NCBI GenBank assembly: GCA_021780755.1
Contig: JAJXYF010000025.1
Location: 1 to 64,000, forward strand
Reading direction: 5' to 3'
Source of the DNA: Deltaproteobacteria bacterium
Lineage (GTDB): Bacteria; Desulfobacterota; Binatia; Binatales; Binataceae
Length of the DNA stretch: 64,000 nucleotides
Below the pieces are notes generated by a model. It had not been told where the DNA came from, did no database searches, and saw only the letters and a list, made by a program, of their open reading frames with translations. Shown here piece by piece: positions 34,030 through 51,000 of the stretch; position 1 is the stretch's first letter, and each line of letters opens with the position of its first letter. The position numbers and the translations under genes are program-made.

Positions 34030-34764
34030 GTGACTGAATGGGCGGTGGAATTACGAGATGTAAAAAAGACCTACCGCACGGGTCCGATCGAGGTGCCCGC
34101 GCTGCGTGGTCTCTCACTCCAGATTGCTCCCGGAGAATTTGTGGCGACCGCGGGCCCATCGGGTTCCGGAAAAACTACGCTGCTGAACATTATCGGCGGC
34201 CTTGACCGGGCGGATTCCGGTGAGATCTGGGTAGCCGGGCGAAACCTCCAGCTTCTGTCGTCAGGCGATCTGTCAGAACTGCGTCTACGGCGAATCGGCT
34301 TTGTTTTCCAAACCTACAATCTCCTGCCCGTCCTCACCGCCTTTGAAAACGCCGAGTTTACCCTGCTGCTTCAGGGGATGCCCGCGGCTCAGCGCAGGGC
34401 GCGGGTCGAAAAGCTATTTTCCGAAATCGGCCTCGCTGGCCTCGAAAATCGCCGCCCCACGGAATTGTCCGGCGGTCAGCAGCAGCGGGTTGCTGTAGCG
34501 CGCGCGATGGTTACCGAACCCGCACTCATACTGGCGGATGAGCCCACCGCGAATCTCGACTCGGCCACCGCGATCGCGCTGCTTGATGTAATGGAACATC
34601 TCAATCGTGCGACCGGTACGACCTTCATTTTTTCCACCCACGACCCCCAGGTCATGGAGCGCGCTCATCGGATGATTCGCCTGCAGGACGGGCAGGTCTT
34701 AAGCGATGAAACGCGTGGTAGTCCGGAGCGCGCGAATGTTGGTTCGGCTACCCGCTCGGCGTGA
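34030..34764 (+). CDS. ABC transporter ATP-binding protein, LolD/MacB type
   Basis: 244 residues; GTG start after a GAGGGCGAC leader. Walker A GPSGSGKT at 42-49, Q-loop FVFQTYNLLP, signature LSGGQ at 146-150, Walker B LILADEPT at 166-173, D-loop and switch His in FSTHDP. NLLPVLTAFENAEF after the Q-loop is characteristic of the LolD/MacB group, which power mechanotransmission across the periplasm rather than classic transport. Last gene of the operon. Confidence 0.93.
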   Translation: MTEWAVELRDVKKTYRTGPIEVPALRGLSLQIAPGEFVATAGPSGSGKTTLLNIIGGLDRADSGEIWVAGRNLQLLSSGDLSELRLRRIGFVFQTYNLLPVLTAFENAEFTLLLQGMPAAQRRARVEKLFSEIGLAGLENRRPTELSGGQQQRVAVARAMVTEPALILADEPTANLDSATAIALLDVMEHLNRATGTTFIFSTHDPQVMERAHRMIRLQDGQVLSDETRGSPERANVGSATRSA

Positions 34765-34970
34765 CTCGGTTCGGCTTCTTCGTCTGCCATCATTACACCA
34801 CGGCGGGTGCGAGCACTCAGCTTGACACGCGTAACCATGGAATGCCGAGGGGCCTCGGCGTGTGGGCAGCCGGCTGGCACCGCCGATGGTAGGAAAAGGG
34901 GGAGAAAACCTTTGATTGGCGGAGAATTTACAGAGGCCCGCCGCGAGAACGGTGGAGCGAAAGCCTGTCG

Positions 34971-35918
34971 CTAAGGTTTCACGATCAGCGGATCCGCGGG
35001 AGCGGCCGCGATGACCGGCGGTGCGCCGCCGACCACGTAGGTTCGGATCAGTTCGGTGGTCTCCGCGGGACCGCCAACGAAGGTGACGCCCTCTTGCTTG
35101 AGGAGCCGGTAGGGCGGCGTCGCCTCAAAGTAGAGCGTGTTTTTCGGAACCACCGGCTTGATGACGTGGAGAATGAAACGCGGCCAGTTCGGCATCACGG
35201 TCGCGATGTCAATTTGGGCGATCACTTTGAGCGCGGTGAAAGTGCCCGCCGGCACGTTGAGCTGTTCGATGCCTCGCGCAACAACTTCTTGCCCGACATA
35301 ACTGTAGGGTGTAAGCTGCTGATGAAGTTCGCCCTCGGAACCCTCCTGCGGGGCGGCGAGCACGCGGACGAACGCCGCCCACGGAACCGAGTCAGGATAC
35401 AAGTCGTGTGGCAGGTCCGCGGCTCCGGCCAGCCGCATCACCGGTGCATCGTTGCGCCAGAACGAGCTCTGCAGCGCTTGCCCATGGTCGTACAACGTCC
35501 ACTGATACATCGTGCAACCTTTACGATGATTCGGAAGCAGCCAGAAGGCGACTTCGAATTGACTGGCCGACAGCGTGGTTACCTCAATGTGGACGGTGTC
35601 GTCCGCGACCAGTTCGTCCCATGTCTTGGCCTGGGTCAGGACCTCGCCTGTGCGGTCCGCAGTTTGGCGGGTCTCGCTGACGAGGCTGCCGGGCGGCGGC
35701 GTCATCATGTCGATGCCGGAATTTTCGCCGATCATGCGGTGACCGATCAGACCGCGAGTCACCAGCCAGGCGTCAGTCACGCCGCCCGCGCTGGACTCGC
35801 CGCTCGGTGCCGGCACAGGCTCGGCACGACCGGCGGCGGGCCATAGAGTCGCAAATGCAATCGACGCGGAGAGAAGACAACAACCGGTGATCGCCCGGCC
35901 GAAAGATGAAAGCTTCAT
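34971..35918 (-). CDS. Exported protein, beta-rich, unknown function
   Basis: 315 residues from the ATG at 35918 (MKLSSFGRAITGCCLLSASIAFATLWPAAGRAEP, signal peptide). The body is beta-rich, with EVAFWLLPNHRKGCTMYQWTLYDHG, PYSYVGQEVVARGIEQLNVPAGTFTALKVIAQID (a pattern seen in DUF3108-like periplasmic proteins) and LYFEATPPYRLLKQEGVTF. The C-terminus is Pro/Ala-rich. It converges on the LolCDE-like operon with a 207-base gap. No confident family assignment; lipid-related periplasmic binding is a guess by analogy. Confidence 0.65.
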   Translation of the reverse strand: MKLSSFGRAITGCCLLSASIAFATLWPAAGRAEPVPAPSGESSAGGVTDAWLVTRGLIGHRMIGENSGIDMMTPPPGSLVSETRQTADRTGEVLTQAKTWDELVADDTVHIEVTTLSASQFEVAFWLLPNHRKGCTMYQWTLYDHGQALQSSFWRNDAPVMRLAGAADLPHDLYPDSVPWAAFVRVLAAPQEGSEGELHQQLTPYSYVGQEVVARGIEQLNVPAGTFTALKVIAQIDIATVMPNWPRFILHVIKPVVPKNTLYFEATPPYRLLKQEGVTFVGGPAETTELIRTYVVGGAPPVIAAAPADPLIVKP

Positions 35919-36273
35919 TGTCCGTTCATTCCTACGAGACGAGAATGGGCCGCCACCTGATGGTGCGTTCCGGGGTCCGGAAAGCATGTTTGAGAACAAG
36001 CCCTCCAATACCCGGCTACGCGCGCGCGGCGACTCTTCGACCCCGAACAAAGTGTGGGGATGTGAGAAAACTCTCGGACGAGGTGAAATGACTCTACTCC
36101 ATCGAAGCCGAAGTAAACAGTGCCCAGTGATGAGATGGAGTGGAACTAGGGCGTCGTTGCTTGAACCGACTCCATAGTTGCCGTATCGGCGTTGCTAATC
36201 GTTGGCTGCTGAGGACCCATCCCCGTGCCTCCTCCGCGGGAGGGGCAAGCGCTATGTTCCCTGCCGGCTTCTT
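35919..36273. other. Intergenic region, nothing recognised
   Basis: About 355 bases between two minus-strand genes, holding the likely promoter of the secreted-protein gene. No gene, hairpin or repeat is supported. Confidence 0.35.
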
Positions 36274-36896
36274 CTAAGTCATCCGCACGGACAGAATTTC
36301 AACTGGCTCGATCGGGCACAGTTCCACCGGGAATATCTCCTCAAGCAGCCCCGCTCGTACGAGGTGTTGATATTCTGAAATGTACTGCAAGCATTCCTCA
36401 GCGGAAGTTAACAATCCATTGTCATTGAGTTTTTGCTGCCAGGTTGGAAATTGATACGGCTCCGCAAATACTCCATCAACGAGAAGGGAGCCGCCTCCAA
36501 TTTGGTAAGGCTCCCATCCTTGATGTTCCAGTGGGGCCTTCGCGATTTGAATAGTTCCTTTCATAGAAGCCAATCTCGGTGAGAATACCGCTATTAGTTC
36601 ACATTTCTGCTGATCACGATTGCAGTATTCCAAGAATCTGCCGGCGATCTCCAGTACTCTGCAAAAAACAAAACCGCTTCCCTGAAGATCACTTACATTG
36701 GCTGAGTATAGATTTCGCAACTCACCAGGTAGTTTTCCACCATAGAGATCAAAGTTGATATCGCACCAAGGCATGCGCGAAACACCGCCATAGTAAATGT
36801 TCCCGATGCGGAGAGCCTGCCGTGGCCAAATTCCTTTCCCCATAGGGTCATAGCTGTTTGCCGGTTTCCGTACGAGCATGAATCCACAGATCTTCA
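36274..36896 (-). CDS. Orphan gene beside RHS remnant; candidate immunity protein
   Basis: From the ATG at 36896 (MKICGFMLVRKPANSY) the product is 207 residues, soluble, without signal or membrane segment: GNIYYGGVSRMPWCDINFDLYGGKLPGELRNLYSANV, CRVLEIAGRFLEYCNRDQQKCELIAVFSPR, HQGWEPYQIGGGSLLVDGVF. I do not recognise a family. By eye it is lower in GC than the genes around it and it follows directly behind a degraded RHS C-terminal core, the usual place for a toxin-immunity cassette. The immunity role is inference from position and composition only; the open frame upstream of the ATG belongs to the remnant. Confidence 0.55.
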
Positions 36897-36919
36897 TAAA
36901 CGTTCCAACTTGTGGTGAT

Positions 36920-37270
36920 CTAACTATCGCGGAGCCACGCCCTGGTGATTGTATATCGATCCCACAGTCCCCGGTACCATCGCACGGTGCTACCGGCGAT
37001 ATCGACTGCGCCAACATGGTGCCGCCCAGTCCACCATACTGCGGATTCGCGTCGCTCGCCCCAATGTAGATACGTGGTGGTGCCGCCGTACGGCGTGGTC
37101 TGACTGTAGCGGCGCATCAGGGCATCGTAGGTCGCCGAGAACGCAGCCGACGGACCGATGCCCGTCAACTGGTTGCGCGAATCCCATGAATAGGTCGCAT
37201 TTGTCACCGGATCGTAGGTATAACCATAGATTGGCGGAACGCGGTGCCGGTCACCGCGTTCTTCCGCACC
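36920..37270 (-). pseudogene. RHS/YD-repeat protein remnant
   Basis: The minus-strand frame reads IYGYTYDPVTNATYSWDSRNQLTGI then FSATYDALMRRYSQTTPYGGTTTYLHWG, which are YD repeats and the start of the RHS core end. It opens after a stop at about 37271 and loses similarity after TYLHWG, so only about 80 residues of a protein normally above 1000 survive. No start, no toxin tip. It marks a former RHS polymorphic-toxin locus between the biosynthetic operon and the orphan gene. Confidence 0.7.
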
Positions 37271-37337
37271 CTACCTAGTGGTTTCAAGAGATCGGATCAT
37301 TCAGGGTGCCTGGCTAAAGGCGCGCCCAGCATTCCTT

Positions 37338-38123
37338 TCAATAACGCGGCTGATATGTATGCGGACGCGGCCATCGCCAACAAGATAACGACCAGCCGCG
37401 GCCTTCGACCGCTAGCGCGGCCACGTAGCCCGAGGCGAGCGCCAACTCCCGCAGAGACCAACGACCCGCTTCATCAGGATCCGGTCGCGTGCACAACAAT
37501 GCCGCCGGTTCGCCAGGAATTAACGACACGTCGAATTGATCCAACGGCAATGAAAGTCCTTCGCCTCTGGCCTTGATATAGGCTTCCTTGCGGGTCCAAC
37601 AGGCGAAGAATGCATATTTCCGCAGGTCTGCCGGCAATCCGCGGAGTGTCGCGATCTCACGGGGCGAAAAGAATCGAGCGGCAATCTGATCCGCGTCAAC
37701 CTCGCGGCGGTTCCGTTCAACGTCGATACCAACTTCGCGCCCCCGGGCAATTGCATAGAGTGCCACCCCGTGAGAGTGGGAAATGTTAAAGTGGATTGCA
37801 TCCGCTACAGGTTCGAACTCCAACGCGGGTTTTCCATGAGAACCGTAGCAGAACGACAGCACATGCGGCGCTCGATCCAGGTAGAGGCCAAGAATCGCTC
37901 TGAGTATTCCATGTGCGATGATAAAGCGGTGTCGGTCTCGCTGGAAGTATAATCGCTCGGCTCTCGATTTCTCTTCTTCCGCCAGAGTGTCGAGATATCG
38001 GTATATCTGGGCCGAAGATTCTTCCAATTCGGCTTGCCAGATATGCACTTCGTCGCGATCCAATCGAATTGTTGACGGTGGAGCGCTCCATGCTGAAGCG
38101 GAAATGCTGGATTCCATCTTCAC
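37338..38123 (-). CDS. 4'-Phosphopantetheinyl transferase, Sfp type
   Basis: Transfers the phosphopantetheine arm of CoA to carrier-protein serines, activating the ACP and PCP domains encoded just upstream. 261 residues, the two-fold Sfp layout. FNISHS (112-117), GIDVER (132-137; Asp134 and Glu136 bind Mg) and WTRKEAYIKARGEG (176-189; Glu180 and Lys) are intact. GTG 38123 or ATG 38117 are possible starts; the thioesterase stop is only ten bases upstream, so it is the last gene of the operon. Substrate range is likely the local ACP/PCPs. Confidence 0.95.
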   Translation of the reverse strand: MKMESSISASAWSAPPSTIRLDRDEVHIWQAELEESSAQIYRYLDTLAEEEKSRAERLYFQRDRHRFIIAHGILRAILGLYLDRAPHVLSFCYGSHGKPALEFEPVADAIHFNISHSHGVALYAIARGREVGIDVERNRREVDADQIAARFFSPREIATLRGLPADLRKYAFFACWTRKEAYIKARGEGLSLPLDQFDVSLIPGEPAALLCTRPDPDEAGRWSLRELALASGYVAALAVEGRGWSLSCWRWPRPHTYQPRY

Positions 38124-38133
38124 CCGGGCGACC

Positions 38134-38892
38134 TCACCGGTGCCATTTGAGTTCTTGCGAGATTGCGCTGATCACCAGGGGTTGCTTCAGGAAGAAATGG
38201 TCTCCAGGAAACATTTGCAGCGAGAAGGCATCATTCGTCTGAGCGCTCCACGCTGCAAGGTCGGCCCGCGTGACTCGTGCATCCTGTAAGCCGCCAAATG
38301 CGGAAATGGGGCATTCAAGGGCCGGCGCCGCTGAGTATTGGTAGGTCTCGTACACGGCGAAATCCGCGCGCAGGAGCGGCAACATGATCTCCATCAGTTC
38401 CGCGTGATTCAGGAGTTCGAGCGGGGTGCCATTCAAGCGCCGCAGTTCCGCGAAAAATTCTTTCTCAGGTAAATTATGAACTGGCCTGCCGCGGTGAGAG
38501 AGTTGAGGTGCAGCTCCCGCAGATACAATCAGTCGAACGGGTGAGACGCTATATAGTTCGCGGAGCCGGCGAGCGAGCTCGAAGGCGATCAGGGTCCCTA
38601 GGCTATGGCCGAAAAAGGCGAAGGGTCGATCGAGAAGGGGAGTCAGGGCCTCAGCGACGGCTTCCACGAGAGGTGACAGTCGTGCATAAGGAGGCTCCAG
38701 CAGTCGGGTTTCCCGGCCGGGAAGTTGAATCGGGCACAGTTCGACATCCGTTGGCAAACCGTCCGACCAACTGCGGAAGATCGACGCGCCCGCTCCGGCG
38801 TATGGGAAACAAAACAGGCGAAGTCGGGTCGTCCGCGCGGGGCGACGCGACGAGACCCAGGAATCAGAAGCGGCGGACATTGCTCCGCTCAT
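38134..38892 (-). CDS. Type II thioesterase
   Basis: Alpha/beta hydrolase that removes wrong or stalled acyl groups from NRPS/PKS carriers. LRLFCFPYAGAGASIFRSW at the start is diagnostic of TEII; the nucleophile is Ser97 in FFGHSLG, the acid Asp in GGLQDARVT and the base His in FPGDHFFL. 252 residues is typical. It lies 38 bases after the MbtH-like gene and 10 before the phosphopantetheinyl transferase gene. Confidence 0.95.
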   Translation of the reverse strand: MSGAMSAASDSWVSSRRPARTTRLRLFCFPYAGAGASIFRSWSDGLPTDVELCPIQLPGRETRLLEPPYARLSPLVEAVAEALTPLLDRPFAFFGHSLGTLIAFELARRLRELYSVSPVRLIVSAGAAPQLSHRGRPVHNLPEKEFFAELRRLNGTPLELLNHAELMEIMLPLLRADFAVYETYQYSAAPALECPISAFGGLQDARVTRADLAAWSAQTNDAFSLQMFPGDHFFLKQPLVISAISQELKWHR

Positions 38893-38930
38893 CGGGAATT
38901 TTCCCTCAAAAGATAGAACATGGCGTCCAG

Positions 38931-39170
38931 CTAGCTCTTCGGTGCAAGGCTCGGCTTTTCCACCCGCTCCATTTTAAGTCTCACGCTGAGCGGTCTCATA
39001 TCAGTCCAGACTTCCTTGACGTAACCCAGGCAGTCAGCTTTCGTACCCGCCTTGCCCGCGTCTTTCCAGCCGAGCGGGATCTTCCTCTCGGCGGGCCAGA
39101 TTGAGTATTGCTCTTCATGATTCACCAGGACTCTGTACATGGTCTGGTCTTCAAGCTCGTCGCTGCTCAT
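38931..39170 (-). CDS. MbtH-like protein
   Basis: Small chaperone-like partner that binds and activates NRPS adenylation domains. 79 residues; the family consensus is nearly complete: [28 protein letters not shown], then [18 protein letters not shown], with the three conserved Trp residues. The ATG at 39170 follows AAGGAAAACGAG, preferred over a start ten codons earlier. Its presence suggests that one or both A domains of the upstream NRPS need it. 66 bases behind the NRPS stop. Confidence 0.95.
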   Translation of the reverse strand: MSSDELEDQTMYRVLVNHEEQYSIWPAERKIPLGWKDAGKAGTKADCLGYVKEVWTDMRPLSVRLKMERVEKPSLAPKS

Positions 39171-39236
39171 CTCGTTTTCCTTGATTGCGCGATTAATCAT
39201 TCGATCAAAAGACCGTCGCCCTTAGCGGCGCGGTCG

Positions 39237-46398
<7,162 letters not shown>

Positions 46399-46418
<20 letters not shown>

Positions 46419-48009
46419 TCGTGTACTTCGGCATCCCCTGTTCCCGGTCGTTACCCAGGGGCGATGCGCTGAGAACTTTTCGCTTTACCTGCTGTAGTCT
46501 CTGAAGATTGACCGTCCGATGTTCGCTGTGGAGCCGGGCCTCTTCCTGCCGATCCAGCCTCGCGAGCAGTTCTTTAAGTGCGTGCAAGCCGGTGCCCGGC
46601 TCTTGAACCACCTGGCGCAGGAGTATTGCGAAGTGTACTGAGATTCGAGCGATCGTCGCTTGATCGAAGAGGTCCGTGTTGTAGCGCATCGACGCCGAGA
46701 GCGCCCCCGGAGTTTCGAGCACCAGCAGTACCAGGTCGAGCGTCGCCGCCCGCCGCTCCAACAAGAACGACTCCATCGCCAGGCCGCCGGGATTCATGCG
46801 CAGCCCGTTCTCATGCGCCGCGTAGGTCGGTGCCCCCGGCTCCGCCAGCCGATGAGGCTTATCCAGCACGAACATCACCTGGCATAAGGGCGGGCGGCTC
46901 AGATCGCGAAACGGTTGCAGCCGCTCGACCAGCACCACGGTCGGGAAGTCCTGATGCTCGAGCGCGCCCAGCACGGTCTTGCGCACCTGTCCGAGAAACT
47001 CGGCAAAGCTTGGATTGCCGGAAAGATTCGCGCGCAGAATCACGGGATTGGTAAATAGGCCGACAATCCCTTCAAACTCGCTTCGGCTCCGTCCGACCAT
47101 CGGGGAGCCGACCTGGAGATCGTCGTGTCCGGAATGATACGAAAGCACTATCTGGAAAAGCGCGAGCAGTACCATGTAAAGCGTTGCGCCCCGGTCCTTG
47201 GCCAGCGCCCTCAGTCGTCCCGTCAGATCATCATCGAGATGGAAGTCGTGCGAGGCCCCCCGATAGGTCTGCATCGCCGGCCGCGGCCGATCGGTCGGCA
47301 GGTCCAGATGCGGCAATTGGCCTGCCAATTGATTCTTCCAGTACGCCCACAGTCGCTCGCCCTCCGGGCCCGCGAGCATTTCGGCCTGCCAGCGGACGTA
47401 GTCGGTATAGTCCGTCGCGAGCGGCGGCAGCGCGGCTTTTACGCCGGCACATTGCGCTGGGTAGATTACCCCGAGTTCATTCAGCAGCACCGCCAGCGAC
47501 CAGAAATCAATTACGATGTGATGGACGACCAGCAGCAGCATATGCTCCCGCGCCGATCTCGTGACGAGACGCACGCGCAGCAGCGGCCCGCGCTCCAGAT
47601 CGAATGGCCGATAGGCCTCCGCGATTAACCGCGAATTAAGTTCAGCTTCGCTCCAAGCGGCGCCGTCCACCTCCTCGAATTGGAGCGTCTGGTGTGCGTG
47701 GATCCGCTGGACCGGCTTGCCGAGGTGTCCGGGAAATGTCGTGCGCAGCGCAGGATGGCGGTCAACCAGTACTTGCAGCGCCCGCCGCAGGGCCGGCACG
47801 TTCAATTCGGAGGTGATTCGCGCGGCGAAATTTACGTTATATACCGCGCTCTCCGGCGCGAGCTGATATAGAAACCAGATACCTTGCTGATTATATGAAA
47901 GCGGAAAATGTAATTCCGCGCCGGCCGCTTGCTTGCGCAGCAACTGGGCGAGGAGGGCGCGCTTTTCGCCCGCCGAAAGAGCGGCGATTCGCTGGGCGGT
48001 GTCGCTCAT
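46399..48009 (-). CDS. Stand-alone NRPS condensation protein
   Basis: 536 residues, essentially one C domain. The N-terminal helix LSAGEKRALLAQLLRKQ is the short linker typical of C-domain N-termini, followed by FPLSYNQQGIWFLYQLAPESAVYNV (C1), HPALRTTF (C2), the catalytic HHIVIDF at 163-169 (His pair and Asp present, Phe instead of Gly), YWKNQL, DLPTDRPRP and DDLQVGSPMVGRSRSEFEGIVGLFTNPVILR (C5). A 70-residue tail without known fold follows. Its start overlaps the PKS stop by four bases and its end overlaps the NRPS by 20, so it is stoichiometric with both. It likely joins the PKS-bound acyl chain to the first amino acid, given that the NRPS's own first C domain looks inactive. Confidence 0.93.
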
Positions 48010-51000
48010 TCACTAACTTCCGCTTTTTCCATCAGGTCCGTAAGCAACGAGTTCACTTCCTCATCGGTATATTCGTCGAGGTTTTCCAGCCGCGGTTCGT
48101 CAACGCCGCCGTGACTCCGCGGCCTATCGTGACGCGTAATTGCCGCGACGCGGCTCGAAGGCGAAGTGACATTCTCAGTCGTCAGTAAATCAACCAGTTG
48201 CGCGGCGGCCTGTTCCACGCTCGGGCCGGCAAGAAATGTCACCATCGGCACGTTCACGCCGAGGTCAACCGCGATCCGATTCTTCAACTCAACCGCCATC
48301 AGGGAGTCCAGTCCGAGATTGCTGAGGGGCTGCGTCACGTCGAGCTTCGCCGCGGACAGCCCCAGCACCCGCGCCACCAGTTCCGCGAGATGCGACTGCA
48401 ATAGCTGGCGGCGCTCCGTCGGTTCCGCCGCGAGGAGTGCGCTTCTTTTCCCGCCCACGGGTCCCGCCCACGGAGCCTCGTCGCCGCGCGCGGACGCCAG
48501 TTGAGAGAGCAGCGACGACGCGGTGCCCGCCGGATAAAATTGGCGATAGCGCGCCCAGTTAACCGGCACCGCCGCGACCTGGGTCGCATGCTGGCCGATT
48601 AATCTGCCTAGAATCTCCAGCGCCTGCCCGGGTGCGAGGCTCCCGATTCCCGCCTGCGCGAGACGCGCGGCAAGGCGTTTTCCACCCGTCGAATCCGCGA
48701 AGCCCAATCCGCTCCACGCGCCCCAATTGACGCTCAGGGCCGGCTGACCTCGGGATGCTCGATAATGTGCCAGGGCGTCGAGAAAGGCGTTGGCGGCCGC
48801 GTAATTGCCCTGCCCCGGCTGTCCCAGCAACGAACCCGCGGAAGAGAAAAGTACGAAGAAATCCAGCGGCGCGCCGTCGAGCAGCCGATGCAGCAGCCAT
48901 CCGCCGATCACCTTGGGCCGCATCACCGAATGCATCGCGGCGGCGTCGAGTTGCGTCAGCAGCCCGTCCTGCAGCACGCCCGCGGCATGCACTACGCCCC
49001 GAATTGGCGGCCATCCCGCGGCGCGAAAGTCGTCGAGAAAGGCCCGCAACCGCGCTTCGTCGGCTACGTCCACCGCCGCCAGATGCACACTCGCTCCCAA
49101 TGCCTCCAGTGCGCGAATCGCGGCGATTTGCCGCGCCTGGCGGCTCCCCGCCGGCGCTGAGTTCCATTGCGAACGCGGAGGGAGCGCCGTCCGCCCCATC
49201 AGAATTATCCGCCGCGCCCCTTGATCGACCATCCAGCGCGCTACCGCAAGCCCGAGGTCTCCAAGGCCGCCCGTGATCAAATAGGTGCCGTCGAGGCGCC
49301 AGCTAAACGCACGCGTGGCGACTCGACCTTTGCGCACCAAGCGGCCGACGTAGCGTCGCCCCGATCGGAACGCGAGTTGTCTTTCTTCGTCCGGATGAGC
49401 GATCTGTCCCCATAATTGACGGGCGGTTTCTTCGGACCGCGCATTGTCCGGTTCCAGGTCGATCAGCCCGCCCCACCAAGTCGGATGCTCTTCCGCGATG
49501 ACGCGGCCTAAGCCCCACAGAGGCGCCTGCCCGGCGTCGAGCGACAAATGCCCCTCGCCGGCCGGCTGAGCGCCCCGCGTGATTAGCCACAGACGTGGTA
49601 CGTCCCGCCCCTCGATACGTGCGAGTTCCTGAACCACCTGCAGGGCAGAGCCGCATCCCAGCGTTTGCGCGGTCTCCAGCGAGGCCACCGTGGCGGCTTG
49701 CGCAAGCGGAGCATCGAGGCTCCACAGATGGACGACCGCGCGGCAACGTGGTCGATCCGGCGCCAACACCTCCGCGAGCAGCCGTCGCAAGTCTTCCGGC
49801 CGTTGCGGATTAACCCGGTAATGTCCGCTATCCATGCGCGCGTACGATTCGCCGCGAGTGACCACGACGCTGCCGTCTCCGTGCGCGCCAATTACCGCTG
49901 CGAGCGCCTTCGCGAGGCCGCCGCTGTCGGCGAAGATTAGCCAGTCGCACCCGTCGGTTGACGCGGTTCCTTCGACCGCCGGCGGTCCGTCCGCACGCTC
50001 CTTGAGTTGCCAGGCGAATTCGTAGAGCCAGTCGTCCGGGTCCTCGCCGACGACGCCCACCGAGCCGAGATTATCGAGGCGCAGTCCGAGCATTTCGACC
50101 GCCGCGTGTCCCGCTTCATCCAGCAGCCGCACCTCTCCTTCGAGCCGATCGGAGTTATGCTCCCGGAGTTGTGCATGACTCCATCGCGGAAGGTCCGGAT
50201 GGTGGTGAATCCGGATTTCGTCTATATGGGTCGGCATATATACGGCCCGGTCGCCGCCCGGCGCCGCGGTGTCAGGTATTGCCGCACCAACCAGTTGGAT
50301 GCACGCATCCAGAATTGCCGGATGGAGCGGATAGCCGTTGCCGTCCGCCGCTTCGTCGGGAATCCGCAGTTCGCCCAATACCTCGACGCCGCGCCGCCAC
50401 AACTGAGTAATGCTCTGAAAGAACGGCCCGTACTGAATTCCGTTTTCACGCAATCGCAAGTAGTAATCCGGCCCCGGTAGATGCTCAGTAGATTCGGCCC
50501 CGATCTTCGCGGGCGGCGACTGGTCCGATGCCGCCGGACAATTACCCTCCTGCCCGGCACGGACCATTCCGTCCGCATGCAAGGTCCAGCGGCCATCGGC
50601 TGGCGTCACGCCGCTGCCGCGTTGGGCCGCCTCCGCGCGGCAACTATAGATATGGAAATGCTTTGTGCCGCCGGCGCCCGGAGAGAGGATCACCTGGACG
50701 GTGCGACTCTCACCGTCGGATAGAAACAGTGCCTTATGAAATTTGATGTCGTTCATCACGAGGGAACGCACGGCGAAGACTTCGAGCGCGGCGGCCCACG
50801 CCATCTCCAGAAAGATCGAAGCCGGCAGCACCGCGACGCCTTCGATCCGATGGTGATCGAGATAAGGCAGCGCACTTTTGCTAATAGTAATTTGCCAGAA
50901 ATGAGTATCCGCGGGATGCGCCGAGATCAGATGGCGGCCGAGCGGAGCATTCTGATCTGCATGCTGCGGAATTGACGCCGCGGCCCCGCCGTCCACCGCG

